This document shows, piece by piece, positions 33,401 to 43,889 of a DNA stretch of 64,000 nt. Position 1 is the stretch's first letter. Each line of letters opens with the position of its first letter. This DNA comes from Diadema setosum (Eukaryota; Echinodermata; Echinoidea; Diadematoida; Diadematidae): NCBI GenBank assembly GCA_033980235.1, contig CM067070.1, positions 2,328,978 to 2,392,977 on the forward strand, written 5' to 3'. The position numbers and the translations under genes were made by a program. Below the pieces are notes generated by a model. That model was not told where the DNA came from, searched no databases, and saw only the letters and a list, made by a program, of their open reading frames with translations.

Positions 33401-36400
33401 TCTAAATGGACTTTTTTGTGAAGACAACACACCAGACTTTAAACATTAACATTTGATTTTAATCTATTGATTTTATTGGGGTGACAACTGCTGAAATTTT
33501 TGCTAATAGAATCGCAGAAATACACAGTTTAAATGATATAGTTTGAATGTTCTATGTCAACCACCATCTTTAATCCTTTATGCCTTCGAGACACAATAAT
33601 ATCAGTTGGTGTAGTTTTTCAAATTCATGAACTTTTCCATCGAAATGTTTTCATTGCAATTGATTGCTCGAGTATGTTCTCCCATGATTTTTTTTTTTTT
33701 ATCATGGCTACTACCAGAACACTGATCAATTAGCAAGTGCTTATTTACGTCGACGTAGGGAAATTTGTCAATCAATTGCAATGAAAACAACTCGACGGAA
33801 GAATTGCGCTAATACTTGATTTTGGGTGGAACAGAAGGGAGATCCACAACTCAAATTTTAATTACGATTGTGATCGTGTCATCAGATTAAGCTCAAAATT
33901 GATTAAAGAATTCACACTGTAATACAAACACTCAATTCATTATAATGTTGAAATAACAAAGTTACAGATGGCTGTTTTTATAGTCAAGTTTCTGTTAGAG
34001 GGTATTCATAAATACTTGAAAAAAAAAACTTTGCTGACGAAATGCAAGAGAAAACGATATGAGACAATGAAAAAAAAAAGAAGTGTCTATTTAGAAAAAA
34101 ATGGAAAAAATATGCTTAATTTTGTGCCTCAAAATGCTGATTTAGAAAAGCTTTGTTGCCAAACACCAAATCCTCCAGTATAGATCATGCGATACTACAC
34201 GCAAAGTCTTACCTCGGCATTTCAGCTTCACAACGTGGTTCGAAGGGCAGTCAGTGGTGTTCATAAAACACTCCGCAAGTCGTAAGTCTCCAGTTCATTG
34301 GTAGTAGTAAATTGAAAAAAAAAATATATATATATAAAATTATATACATTTAATGATTAAAAGGAGGTATAGTTTTGGATGAGAAGGAGCTTCAAGTTTT
34401 TTACTTTTTTGTAAGATAATGAGAAATCACTTATAAAGTATGAAGGACCATACAACTTCTAAAAGGAAATCAAAGTTTATTTGAAGTAAATCGAATGTGA
34501 AATGGCTGAGATATTCAAAAGCAAAGTTGTCCTCATAAAATAAGATATGGGTCCCAACTGACAAGCTAAGAGTTAAGTTTGTTTGTTTTTTTTTTATTCA
34601 CTCACCGTGAGCACATGATAGCTGCCTAAGCCCGTTCCCTGTAACAACACTAGACAGAGTATCATTCCAGTATTGCTGTACCGCTGGAAAGCCGAGCTGT
34701 CCGCAGATCCAGTCAGCAGCCATGATGTTAAATCCTTCGGGACACACGTATGTGTCTGTTTCGAAGACCACTAAGCCTTCCCGAGGTGAAGTTCCATGAA
34801 CCAGCTTCACCGATGATATTTCTTGGAAACGTAGATATACAATGATATATAAACATGTAAATTATTGTTGAAAGGTATTTATTAAATAACATCTCTTGCA
34901 GCCAGGAGGCTGAATTGCGGACATTTTACAAGGATCATTATGAATACATTCAAATATACAAACATACATTAGAAATATTAACTATTGCACAATAAAATCA
35001 ACCTTTACCATTAACAAAAACAAAAAATACAATTACAATTATTCACATCTCTATTCTTCTTTCCATAAATAAACTCTTTTGTTTAATAAATAACCTTACT
35101 AAAAAAATCAACTTTCTTTTCATCTACTCAAATGCAAAAAAAAAAAATAATTATGTATGTATGTATTATATATATGATATTACTTAAGTACAAAATGTGC
35201 TGATGTATATGTATAGATATAGATATATATGAAATATGTTAATACACTGCATAATATTTGTGTGTATAAATATTTATCTATAGTTAACAGGTCAAGTATA
35301 ATATGCGTTGTGATTGATTAGATTTCATCACGTGATCGTGCATGAATTTCGGTATAGGGTAAATATTGTCTAACTCGGCGATACGCAGAGGGCGGGGGGT
35401 GGGCAGTACTACACGGCTGTAAACATGATTATCGTTAAAGTCCGCATGCATAAAAAATCAGTACATTGTAGTTTAATAGTAGCAACGTTGCAGTTGACGT
35501 CTGTGCTTTAAGACATAATTTCGACCCTTCAGCATGTATATAGCATTATGCCAGGCAAAATTAGGATTTTTTAGCATGGTTGTAGCATGTTAGGGCCTAT
35601 CGAGAAGTCGAGAAGTCTATTTACTGAAATAATTAGTGCATATTCTATTGACGCACCAGGACTGGACTAATAGAACTCCAAATACAAAATTAAATGGCAT
35701 CACGCAGTTTTATTTCAGTACTTGTCGCTCTGTAATCCAGTATAGTGCGTGATAGAGCATGCAATATTTGTATGATAAAATATCATCTCATATGTTATCA
35801 TAATTATGCCTTTGCAAATACATTGTTCGTGCAAATATACTGCATTTTGAATTACAATTGAAATTTGGGAATTTGGAGACTCACGGAAATCAAATAGAAC
35901 TTTATTATTTTGAGACACGTTTACGGCCAAGGAACTAGATATTATAAAACTGTATGACTCTTTTTCAATGTAGGATTAGCGTTTGCTTTTTTTTTCACTT
36001 GAATAGAAATTTTGGAAGCATATCAATAAGTATTCTGTATATAATGTAAGTTCATTGCTTCCTCAAGTTTCTTTGTAAAGTTTTTCTCAGCTGTCTTCAC
36101 CCTGAGGTCTGCGCAGAATATTCATACAAACCCCCCAAACTTTACAAATCAGTTTATTCAGTAGTAGCCGCCATTTTTCATACTTATAAATAAAAAATGC
36201 TGTCACTGTCATCTACGCGCACCAAATTTAATGTTAACATTATAATTTCTTGTACCATGTTTACAGTAGACAAGATGGAGTTTCAAATATCGTACAAAAT
36301 TGGGTCACTGCCCGAAGCTGTTTCGACACTTGAACCTTTTGTTTAGTATATAGTAACATTCCCCCATGGTTTAATTCCAATGGCATATTGCATAAGAGAA

Positions 36401-37750
36401 TGATAGGGAATCACCATTAAATGAAGTTGTGTTCAAGATTACATTGATGAGCAGGGTTAAGTCAAACCACAAAATTTTACAACTTCAATAATTAGAACGC
36501 TCTAAAGTTGTATGTGTTTTATTTATATCAACATACCAATCTTACAAGTCAGCCTGAGTCACATAATTTGAGTGACTACAGTTCAAAGATAAACCGAGAA
36601 ACAAAAGTGTAAAGTATTTTCATTTATTAGATATACGCAATATTTTCATCCCTCAACTTCTTCTTTCTACATCACTTGTATATAGTTATTAAGTCTGTAG
36701 ATAAATGTTCACATTCATTCACCGTCATAATATTAGTGTGAATCTGATTCTATAAGTGACTTAATCTTCATTTACTTTCTTCATTCTTTTCTTCCTTTAA
36801 CGTATGAACAACAGTAGGCCATACCCTACGGCATTACTTACCCTCGTAACAGTTCACGCTAATGTTGAACTTCACTGGATATTCATATATATGTTATCCG
36901 CAGCTCTACCTGATGGGCCAGTGATGAAGTGATAGATGATTTGGCGTGATTCACGATCACAATCACAATGGTTTTGTTAGATAGTTCATCAAGAAATTGA
37001 AATCCTATAACTGTGTGATTAGCTGATTCAATTTCAGAAAGAATTCGACGTCCATGAGGTGCCTGGAAAACCCAACTATCGCCGTTGGCAAGACGGGTTT
37101 CATTGCACAATATCTCCTGCTGTATTGGCATTCCCGAACAGTTTACAGTGAAATCTGGATGAGATTATTTGAGAAACGGAAAGGACCAAACTAAAGTCGA
37201 CATGATCAAGGGGTATTAATCTTAAAATTATAACTATATAAAAAAAAATATGTATATATATATATAGCCGTTGATCTTTGTAAATCATAATACTTCCCGC
37301 TCGTAAGAAAAAGAAATGGTGCAAAGAAGAAGAAAACAAGAGTTTTTCTTTCCTATTTTCTCATTACTTTCTCACTTCATTTCTTCTGTTTGTGATGTTC
37401 ACAACACATTGACTTAAAATTAATCCTTCATCAAAAGTGAATTGCAATAAACGGTGGATATTATGTAAGAAGGCATTTCTATGAGCTGGTAACATCCAAA
37501 TTTCAATGGTCAAAACAAGGAGAAGTCTTGGGTTATACGTAATTTCTGCATTTCTTTTTGTATTTGGAATTGAAACTTGGTTGTTTCAGTGATCAAAAGT
37601 TACGTTTGAGTGTGTTGTGATATAACGAGGAAGGAAATTTTACGTACGAGTAACCTGAGCTTCTTGCGTAGAAAAGGCGAGGTACGGATAGTGAATGATG
37701 ACAATCGTACCAACAAACAAGCAACCAAGAAAGGTTACCCGTCCCTCCAT
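23574..37750 (-). CDS. Receptor gene A: SP-CUB-like-SRCR-WSC-CCP-TM-tyrosine tail
   Basis: Nine exons on the minus strand, all with GT-AG borders: 37648-37750, 36842-37154, 34606-34821, 34213-34287, 33018-33302, 32141-32353, 28135-28234, 25413-25659 and 23574-24497. All ectodomain joins are phase 1, as in modular extracellular proteins. The product would be about 825 residues: signal peptide, CUB-like, SRCR, WSC and CCP domains outside the cell, one membrane helix, and a tail of about 390 residues with YxxM and ITIM-like tyrosines. A surface role in recognition or adhesion is inferred. Exon 2 carries an apparent frameshift, so this allele may be broken, or the base call in an AT run may be wrong. 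Introns hold MITEs and LINE fragments; 24826-25412, 25660-26030 and 34822-36841 show nothing I recognise. Confidence 0.8.
24576..24825. mobile_element. MITE copy A (TIR TGAAGAGTTTGTTYGCAAAA)
   Basis: 250 bp. The left end TTGAAGAGTTTGTTCGCAAA and the right end TTTGCAAACAAACTCTTCAT are inverted, with the match continuing through ACCGATARGTCCAT. Copy B is at 41685-41935. It lies in the last intron of gene A. Confidence 0.85.
25413..25659 (-). CDS. Gene A exon 8: proximal cytoplasmic tail
   Basis: Acceptor AAAAAATAG, donor AAG|GTAGTG. It enters completing the AGA codon started in the TM exon and leaves in phase 0. It encodes about 82 residues with the conserved run DASSQSN near the start and SFIPGTRDHVTP in the middle. 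The matching exon in gene B (56159-56399) has EASSQSN and SFIPDKRDPVT. Confidence 0.85.
26040..27945 (+). pseudogene. Decayed non-LTR retrotransposon (RT + C-terminal zinc finger)
   Basis: Fragments in changing frames include YNHRGISLL (about 26318), a VD-less KPFDTICRKGLWKIM (about 26550) where intact copies have KAFDTVSRDGLWKIM, and near the end CPYCTRHF...IGLFNHF (about 27873-27940), the C-terminal finger of this LINE type. There are many stops. This family differs from the other LINEs in the window. It lies in the intron of gene A between the TM and tail exons. Confidence 0.65.
28135..28234 (-). CDS. Gene A exon 7: transmembrane exon
   Basis: 100 nt between acceptor TCTCTACAG and donor AAAAG|GTGAGT. 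In frame it encodes a basic RRYR start, then a hydrophobic helix (AAIFIMETLLSVVTTLLLVT), then WK. Phases (1 in, 2 out) are identical to the TM exon of gene B at 49916-49994, which supports the call although the helix sequences differ. Confidence 0.75.
28281..28425. repeat. Left arm of long inverted repeat
   Basis: From GGAGAAATTCACGATTTTTT to the TATAAGCGGTGGG block, nearly the exact reverse complement of 29008-29148. The spacer of about 580 bp contains CA and poly-C tracts (28711-28742). Confidence 0.85.
29008..29148. repeat. Right arm of long inverted repeat
   Basis: Inverted partner of 28281-28425. It ends GTGAATTTCTCC exactly where LINE homology (CATTATGG...) starts. Confidence 0.85.
29149..30890 (+). 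pseudogene. 5'-truncated non-LTR retrotransposon (CR1-like), RT part and 3' tail
   Basis: RT from HYGIRGKALEWF through CGVPQGSLLGPLLF and LFADDS (FADD catalytic site) to LPYLNYGILAWGN and a C-terminal KFRKHLLSTY. The frame breaks near 29875 (stop) and resumes at 29895-30185. The open frame upstream to 29105 runs into the inverted-repeat arm. The 3' untranslated part reaches a GGAAATAAACTATGA end with a GAACTT tandem tail near 30890. It is the better preserved copy of the family at 2541-22435. The missing 5' half makes it inactive. Confidence 0.85.
31230..31628. mobile_element. Palindromic MITE (CTTTAAAGG ends)
   Basis: About 400 bp. The left end CTTTAAAGGGTGTGTACAGT and the right end ACTGTACAGTCCCTTTAAAG are inverted. 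The inner parts (AATGGCTGAGATATCC against GGATATCTCAGCCATT) pair too, so most of it can fold as one hairpin. A diverged fragment of the family is at 34350-34540. Confidence 0.8.
31622..31959. mobile_element. MITE, family shared with 1893-2243
   Basis: Abuts the previous MITE and shares the CTTTAAAGG at the join. The ends are CTTTAAAGGCATAATTTACC and GGTAAACAGTATCTTTAAAAG. It aligns throughout with 1893-2243. Confidence 0.75.
32141..32353 (-). CDS. Gene A exon 6: Sushi/CCP domain
   Basis: After acceptor GTCGCTAG it encodes CDHPGHVPNGQW...ALNCDDGYVNNG...LQCV...FPVWNATVPSC: four cysteines and the conserved Gly and Trp of a CCP module of about 60 residues. Phase 1 entry is clear. The donor is weak (CACG|GTTGGT at 32140) and was chosen because it keeps phase 1 for the TM exon. 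Confidence 0.8.
32755..32815 (-). repeat. LINE 3'-end fragment with TACAA tail
   Basis: On the minus strand: TTAATGACGGAAAATAAATA followed by CGATACAATACAATACAATA, an AATAAA-type end with a pentamer tail. Confidence 0.55.
33018..33302 (-). CDS. Gene A exon 5: WSC domain
   Basis: Acceptor CCCTTTAG, donor AACC|GTGAGTG, phase 1 on both sides. It encodes GFLGCYQG...DDECVSMCKRK...VVHGTSCVCLQ...SGGNFSHNWTC, the cysteine pattern of a WSC (putative carbohydrate-binding) domain of about 90 residues, with several N-glycosylation sites. Confidence 0.85.
33647..33788. mobile_element. Short TIR element (MITE-like)
   Basis: GTTTTCATTGCAATTGATTG at 33647-33666 is perfectly inverted at 33769-33788. 142 bp in the intron between the SRCR and WSC exons. 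Confidence 0.6.
34213..34287 (-). CDS. Gene A exon 4: SRCR domain, second part
   Basis: 75 nt, phase 1 to phase 1, acceptor CTGGAG and donor GAG|GTAAGAC. It encodes DLRLAECFMNTTDCPSNH and ends KLKCR, the C-terminal three cysteines of the SRCR fold. Confidence 0.78.
34606..34821 (-). CDS. Gene A exon 3: SRCR domain, first part
   Basis: 216 nt, phase 1 to phase 1, acceptor TTTCCAAG and donor CACG|GTGAGTG. It encodes VKLVHGTSPREGLVVF...YVCPEGF..ADWICGQLGFP...LRQLSCAHG, an SRCR module with the expected ICxQLGF block. It joins exon 4 to give about 100 residues with six cysteines. Confidence 0.85.
36842..37154 (-). CDS. Gene A exon 2: CUB-like domain (frameshifted)
   Basis: Acceptor CTCATCCAG, donor GAGG|GTAAG. 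It encodes FTVNCSG...QQEILCNET...GDSWVFQAPHGRRIL...GFQFLDEL..., nearly parallel to gene B 47257-47574 (318 nt, intact). Here the exon is 313 nt. After ELRITYI the frame hits TGA (near 36883), and homology (YEYPVKFNISVNC) resumes in another frame. The break lies in catatatatatg. 'CUB-like' is a shape-based guess. Confidence 0.75.
37648..37750 (-). CDS. Gene A exon 1: signal peptide
   Basis: ATG at 37750. It encodes MEGRVTFLGCLFVGTIVI, continues hydrophobic and ends near STQEAQVT, a signal peptide. Donor ACTC|GTACGT, phase 1. It matches gene B exon 1 (MERKVAFLVWLFAGV) in length, phase and donor. Confidence 0.85.
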
Positions 37751-38060
37751 CGTGCTAATCCAATATAGATCGAGCATTGGTCGAAGATCTGAAGCACAGA
37801 ATAACGCTGGCTAACGTATAGATTTGTTCCAGAGGAGGGTGGATTCTGGATATGACACTGGTTACCTTAATACTTCTTGCGTTAATGTACCAAAACGATT
37901 GCACTTCGCATGCACGCCTGCTACGATTCTGCGCGAAAATCTTTGAAAGCCTTCGTGCGCACAGTGAAACTGCACAACCATGTGATGGACAGGGCCTGGA
38001 AGTGAGTGAAACTGAATGTGTATCCAAATGTAATTGAATTATTGAAGTGATTATCTCACT
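37751..38060 (-). promoter_or_regulatory. Upstream region of gene A, duplicated at 58443-58820
   Basis: About 300 bp align with 58443-58820 (shared cggtcgaagatctgaagcac-like block, GCTGGCTAACGTATAGATTT, GACACTGGTTACCTT, GTGTATCCAA). It contains GAAACTGAAT at 38008-38017, close to an ISRE/IRF core (GAAANNGAAA), and the CAGTGAAACTG block at 37965. The transcription start is not determined. Confidence 0.6.
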
Positions 38061-40990
38061 ATCGTAATTGCCCGTGTTTTCAAAGGAGCGACGAAATATG
38101 ATCTGGAATGCCCACTTAATAACACTTGTTTGTGGAGTCCCATGTGTACAAGAATGATGAATAACTATATTCTAAATTGCAATTTGTTGTGTAGGTTTTT
38201 TATTTCGTTATTTTTATTCGAGTACTTTCATTTCCGTGACCGTTAATGGTGATTGAATACGTAAGAGTATCCCTGACAAACCAGATAAGGAAATAACAGC
38301 GCACTACTTGTCCAAATAATGCACGAAATAGATGTAAGATAAGTATCATATATTTTTTTCCGACATTCGACAATTCTGACTATTTAAAGGTTTCTGCAAC
38401 TTTAACAAAACTCTGAAGTCAAGCAAATTGTCTAATCAAGTATACGATAAGTCATGATAAATATATTGGCCTATATGTACAGTTGATTATGCGTGTATGG
38501 ATTACAATAATTGATCTGATTATTATATCAAATGAGTATAGGGGCTTAGTTAACGATTCGTCTACTGTCAGAACTGCCTTTTGTGTCCATCCTGATGTCT
38601 AAGTCACGTCTGACATGCCGAGGAAAGGACAAGCTATCGTGTCTATAATGGAGTTTATGGTTCAAAAAAAGTAGGTATGTATCAACATCGCAGTAACCAT
38701 CTAAGGCTGAATTCAGAGGGCAATTATGCTGAAAGTGGTCAGTTCAGGGTATAGGTTCTAACTATCCCCATCGCTCGATCACCACCTTGTTTTGCCTCTG
38801 AGTACATATACACGATAGCCCTGCCCGACGTCAGAGCTCCTGCAACTACTACTTCAATTCAGTTCAATTCAAAATGATTTTATTTCCATATAAAGTGATA
38901 CAATGTAATATACATAACGCTTAGATGAGTACATAATATCTGAAGGAACTTTGAATCACGTATGTTTCAACAAAACATTTATACAATTATCATAATGATA
39001 TCCACTCTGGTTGGATAAATAAGCAAGTATAAATACAATCTTAATTAATTCACAAGAAAAAAAGCATAGCTTCACAAGCAAAAAGCATATTCTTGTAAAA
39101 TTTGTGATTTACTCTAGAAGGTGACGGCATCTCAAAATCTGTGAAGGACTCCATGTATAAAATTGTAATATCCTGATGTCAGGCGAAATAATCACAAAAT
39201 AAAACACAAAAGACTCTGACAAGGACAAGAATAAAACAAGACAATGTCTACATTCAGTTATTTGGAAAGGTCACCAAGGCATGAGGAAAAATCTAAACTT
39301 CTATACAAATTTGGCTTAAAACACAAACTCTTAACTTCACCGCTGTGGGTGCCTCATTTCCGTTAGACCATGTTTTTTTTTCTTAAGGACAAGTCCACCT
39401 TCATAAACAAGTGGATTGAGAGAATGCCGCATACGTGAAAGTTTGAGTACAATCAGAAATATGTTCAAATGTTATGTTTATTTGTTTGTTTAGGTTTTAC
39501 ATCCATGATCGCGCTGGATGTGAAGACTACAACAGCTTGTGATGTCATATGTGTACAACGATATAAAGAAAATATAAACACGATTCAACATACACCATGT
39601 ATTTTCTCTTTTCTCGCATAATAACAGAGCACAGGGTTTGCCTCTTTCAAAAAGCAAGGAGAACTGTATTGCCCATACAAATGTCAGTTACAAGTTGAGG
39701 GAATGTGTACATTAAAAAAATATAGATTTTGTGGAATTCTCTTTATATTTTCCTTATATCGTTCTACGTATAAAAATCAACAGCATTAGTCTTTTCATCC
39801 AGCAGTGACTTCACGGAATGGCTTAAAAATTCATAAATTTTGAACGGATAGTCCAGTTTTCCTCAAAGTTTCACTGATGCGTTCCACTTATATTGTTGCG
39901 TTATCTCAATCCACATGTATATGAGGGTGGACTAGTCCTCCATGTGCGGTATTTTGCAACACTACATAAAGTTCACAATCACTGCAAAAAGAAATGAGAT
40001 AAGTCATTGTTACTGGTGAAACTGTGGTTTTTGTTGCTGTTGGAAGAAGGAGCCCTATCACCTATACTGCACGTAATGAGATTGCGAAACTACCCTGCCA
40101 TTGTCTGGATGTATCGCGTGAAACCAAAAGTTCTCCAAGGTTAAATTTTATCGAAGCAATGTCTCAGTAACTTAAGATGGATTTTCATTGCAGCCGCGCA
40201 GCGATACAATAGGGCTCTTATTATATCAAGCACTTGGGAACGTGATTTATGTTGGGTGGTGTTTTTTTTTTTTTTTTTTTTTAATCTACGAACGTGATTA
40301 TGGGCAATGCATTGTGTTTGCGTGTCTGCAAGTGTCCATAAAAACATCACATCGTACCCATGGTAAGTCACTTCAACTCTCAAGGCAAAATATGTTGTAC
40401 ACGATATAATGTCTATAATCACGTGAAGCTCTTTCAACCAATCAGTTGATAAAATTTTTGACCCGAAATATAATACATGTAGGCCTACAGTTTTATCTGT
40501 CTTCAGTCACCCTCTTCAACCTACAAACTATCCGTATCATGAAAATGGTGTCCTGTAGAGACTGTTCTGGCGTGTAACCTTTCCCCTTACATATCTCACC
40601 TCTACATCTGCTCTCATGAGAGGAACATTTTACTGTAGGCCTGTATTGCTCCCAAGATAAAGAAGTTTTGTATTGTGAGGCTCTGTGACTGGGACAAAAT
40701 TTCTACGTATGCCAAGTGTTGTAACAAAGCTAAATGCATATAATATCACGGAAGTAATCACGTTTAAAATGAACGTTGTTCTCTATTTCCTTTCTTCCAC
40801 ATAATACATTCACACTGAGACATTGCGATTTTTTTTTTCATGGTTGATTTCTATACATGTATAATACATAAATCATACAGTGACAAGGTTCGACAACAGA
40901 TTGAAAGTGATACCAGTGGACGTCCCATTCAATGCATTAGCACCTTTAGAAATCTTTTGGACTTCGACCCTTCATTAGATTAGCTGGGCT
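38061..40990. other. Intergenic region with dispersed repeat pieces
   Basis: 38600-38830 is a copy of the dispersed repeat also found at 42420-42720. 38862-38900 is a minus-strand LINE 3' end with a TTCAATTCA tail. A T run lies at 40261-40282. I recognise no gene. Confidence 0.45.
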
Positions 40991-41040
40991 TAGACATATT
41001 AATGGTAAATACCTTAATACACTTTAAGAAGCATACATGT

Positions 41041-41088
41041 GTGTGTGTGTGTGTGTGTGTGATATGTATGCTTATGTATGTATATCTC

Positions 41089-41143
<55 letters not shown>
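41041..41143. repeat. (GT)n and (TA)n microsatellites
   Basis: GT run 41041-41060, then TA runs to 41143. Confidence 0.95.
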
Positions 41144-41147
<4 letters not shown>

Positions 41148-41313
41148 GAACTTTGAGCAAAGAAAATCGGTTTTCATCGGGATTCGAACCCGAGACCTCC
41201 GGATTGCTAGACCGGTGCTCTGAGCTATTGAAAGCCCTAGATCGGTGTTCGTCCCAAACCCTTAACTCTCTTTGCTCGATGAAAACCCATTTTCTTTCCT
41301 CAAAGTTCTCACT
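41144..41313 (-). repeat. tRNA-derived SINE-like repeat, inverted hairpin copy
   Basis: On the minus strand a tRNA-like body reads CAATAGCTCAGAGCACCGG (A-box-like) and GGTCTCGGGTTCGAATCCC (B-box). Flanks AGTGAGAACTTTGAGCAAAG and CTTTCCTCAAAGTTCTCACT form an inverted pair. It is not a clean tRNA gene because the A-box region lacks bases. Confidence 0.65.
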
Positions 41314-41369
41314 ATTTATTACTATTTGTTTCTGGTCAGTTTCCCTTTCTTGTTTCAAAATATATTACA

Positions 41370-41680
41370 AAAAGCTGCATCGCTTCGGCGATCCCTCGCA
41401 TTTATTCCAAAGTTGATTTACATCCTTTGGGTTTATGTCAGGTTAATGTGTGGGTGTGTGGCACACATACACACACTATAGCTTCTGACCACATGAGCAA
41501 AGAGAGTTAAGGGTTTGGGACGAACAACGATCTAGGGCTTTCAATAGCTCCGTCGGTAGAGCTCCGGTCTAGCAATCCGGAGGTCTCGGGTTCGAATCCG
41601 GATGAAAACCCATTTTCTTTGCTCAAAGTTCTCACTATTTATTATTATTTGTTTCTGATCAGTTTTCCCTTTCTTGTTTC
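41370..41680 (+). repeat. tRNA-derived SINE-like repeat, plus copy
   Basis: Same tRNA-like body at about 41538-41608 (TAGCTCCGTCGGTAGAGC ... GGGTTCGAATCCGG). The 5' extension AGCTGCATCGCTTCGGCGAT and the 3' end are shared with 47745-48060. Confidence 0.7.
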
Positions 41681-41684
41681 ATAT

Positions 41685-41935
41685 ATGAAGGGTTTGTTTG
41701 CAAAAACCGATAAGTCCATTTTTGAAGATTTTGAAGTACGGTCTCTGTCATAAAGTACAAAATAATACCTTTTAAATGATATATTGGTCACTACTTGTAA
41801 AGGTACATTTTTGAAGTTATGATCAAAAGAAGCAACAATTTTCTTATTATTCTCTTTATTTTTCTTGACCTTTAATCGCAAATATCTCCATTTGACAAAT
41901 ATGGACTTATCGGTTTTTGCAAACAAACTCTTCAT
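41685..41935. mobile_element. MITE copy B (TIR TGAAGRGTTTGTTTGCAAAA)
   Basis: 251 bp, about 95% like 24576-24825 by eye, with ends ATGAAGGGTTTGTTTGCAAA and TTTGCAAACAAACTCTTCAT. It is flanked by TA-rich sequence, which suits a TA-targeting family. Confidence 0.85.
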
Positions 41936-41936
41936 A

Positions 41937-41976
<40 letters not shown>

Positions 41977-41977
<1 letters not shown>

Positions 41978-42173
41978 CAATAATAAAGCACAACAGAGGA
42001 ATGCAGGGAATGCATTATTAGCCAATCTTGATTTAATGAATAATCCGAATTTTCGAGGAACCTTCCTCTTCTTCAGGGATGAGGAACGTTCCTCGAAAAT
42101 TCGGATTATTCATTAAATCAAGATTGGCTATTAATGCATTCCCTGCATTCCTCTGTTGTGACTTTATTATTGC
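41977..42173. repeat. Near-perfect 197-bp palindrome
   Basis: Left arm GCAATAATAAAGCACAACAG... and right arm ...CTGTTGTGACTTTATTATTGC are complementary over about 85 bp with few mismatches. The short loop lies around 42060-42085. It is flanked by TA microsatellites at 41940-41976 and 42210-42290. Confidence 0.9.
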
Positions 42174-42217
42174 TATTTCTAGTACTGCCAATACGCGGAA
42201 CAACTACAATATATATA

Positions 42218-42284
<67 letters not shown>

Positions 42285-42344
42285 CATATATTACGCTATT
42301 TTTGGGAAAGGAATTTCGTTATAATATAACGCAATTTCCCCAAA

Positions 42345-42720
42345 ATTACCAGAGATGACGTAACCGATATTTCCAGCATTGCCATATTATTACCTCTGGC
42401 CTGTTCTCATGGTAATACCTAAACAAGGACAATCTATCGTGGCTATAATGGAGTTTATGGTTCAAAATTACCAGAGATGACGTAACCGATATTTCCAGCA
42501 TTGCCATGCTATTACCTCTGGCATGTTCTCATGGTAATACCTAAATAAGGACAAGCTATAGTGGCTATAATGGAGTTTATGGTTCAAAAAAGTAGGTATG
42601 TAGCAACATCGCAGTAATCATCAAGGCTGAATTCAGAGATACACTTTGCTGAAAGCCAAGTGGTTAGTCTAACTATCCCCATCGCACGATCACCACCTTG
42701 TTTCGCCTCTTAGTACATAT
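42345..42720. repeat. Tandem duplication in a dispersed repeat
   Basis: A unit of about 127 bp (TTACCAGAGATGACGTAACC ... GGAGTTTATGGTTCAAAA) occurs at 42345-42465 and 42468-42590. The downstream part resembles 38625-38830. Confidence 0.8.
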
Positions 42721-43099
42721 ACATATTGTATTTCTTTACAAGTTTTATCAAACTATACAGTTCTGTGGATTATTTCATCTTCAGCATACAGTCAGCCAAA
42801 CTTTGAAAATTTAACAATATGCCCTATGTGCCGTTACACACCATTTGACAATACCTGAACCTAAAACAAATGGGGGGGGGGGGGACAATACAGATATACA
42901 TTGTAATAGATCCACAATGTACATGATACAATTATGAATATTTGGAATTACACGATACTGCATGACAGATTGCATTAAACACTGAAAAAATGGCTTCAAA
43001 AGAGAATGAAAAGGAACAGGGGGTACATGCAGGTAACAATAAGCATTTCACTCAAAAAAGAATGGTAAAAAAATCACATAAATATATGTGAAATTGAAC

Positions 43100-43410
43100 T
43101 AAACTATACATGTCTAGGTAGGTAGATAACATAAAGCCTTTCTCTGTTTCAGTAACCCGAGGCTACACGGCGAATACCAGTGAAAGCTGTACAATGGGAG
43201 GGGGGGGGGGGGGGTAAGTCTACTAGTAAATCCGCATGTCAGCTTTCCGAACTTATTTCTTAAATGCTGGGCTCCTGCAAGAAGGCAGTACGTGTAGGTA
43301 CCATTCTTAATGTCTTTGGTATGACTCAGCCGAGGTTCGAACTCACCACCTTTTATTCGCGTGGCGGAGTTGCAACCACAGAGCCACCACGCCGGTACTA
43401 TGTATGTATG
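43100..43410 (-). repeat. tRNA-derived SINE-like repeat, second family
   Basis: On the minus strand a tRNA-like head at 43329-43397 carries GTGGCTCTGTGGTTG (A-box-like) and GAGTTCGAACCTC (B-box). A G16 tract lies at 43198-43214 and an open frame crosses it by chance. Confidence 0.55.
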
Positions 43411-43889
43411 CGTGCACTTGACATATCTGTACACTGTCATAATAAACTAATAAACACCAGATTTAAAATGGAAGCTGTACAGAAACGTGAACTACTTGAA
43501 AAATCTACTGACACAATGTGTATATGATGTACATTATACTAAAGTTAGGCTTGTGTACTTAAGTATTACATAGCATAAATCAAAAGGAGAATGATTCCAA
43601 ACAAAAACGTTTAAGGAATAACATCATTCTACTTATATTTCCGAATAAAACACAATAAAGAAACTGTGTGTCAACTTTTTAAGAATATAAAGTCATTCTT
43701 GCTGCTCTCTTAATTTTGAATTTCCCTGTCTAGCATTTTTGAGGGGGTACGGCTACTTTCTTATGAATGGAGCCCCTTGAATGAATAAAGAAATATGTAT
43801 TTATTATGTATTTAATATGTATTTGGATTTGTGACTGTTAATTTATGATAAGGGGGTTTGGTAAGGAAACACCACATCAAATGAATATT

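Noticed and set aside
41166..41610. Genuine tRNA genes
   Set aside because: A and B boxes are present but the acceptor and D-arm parts are incomplete, and the bodies sit in a dispersed repeat with copies in both orientations.
41002..42358. Several open frames rich in Tyr-Ile
   Set aside because: They are translations of TA microsatellites.
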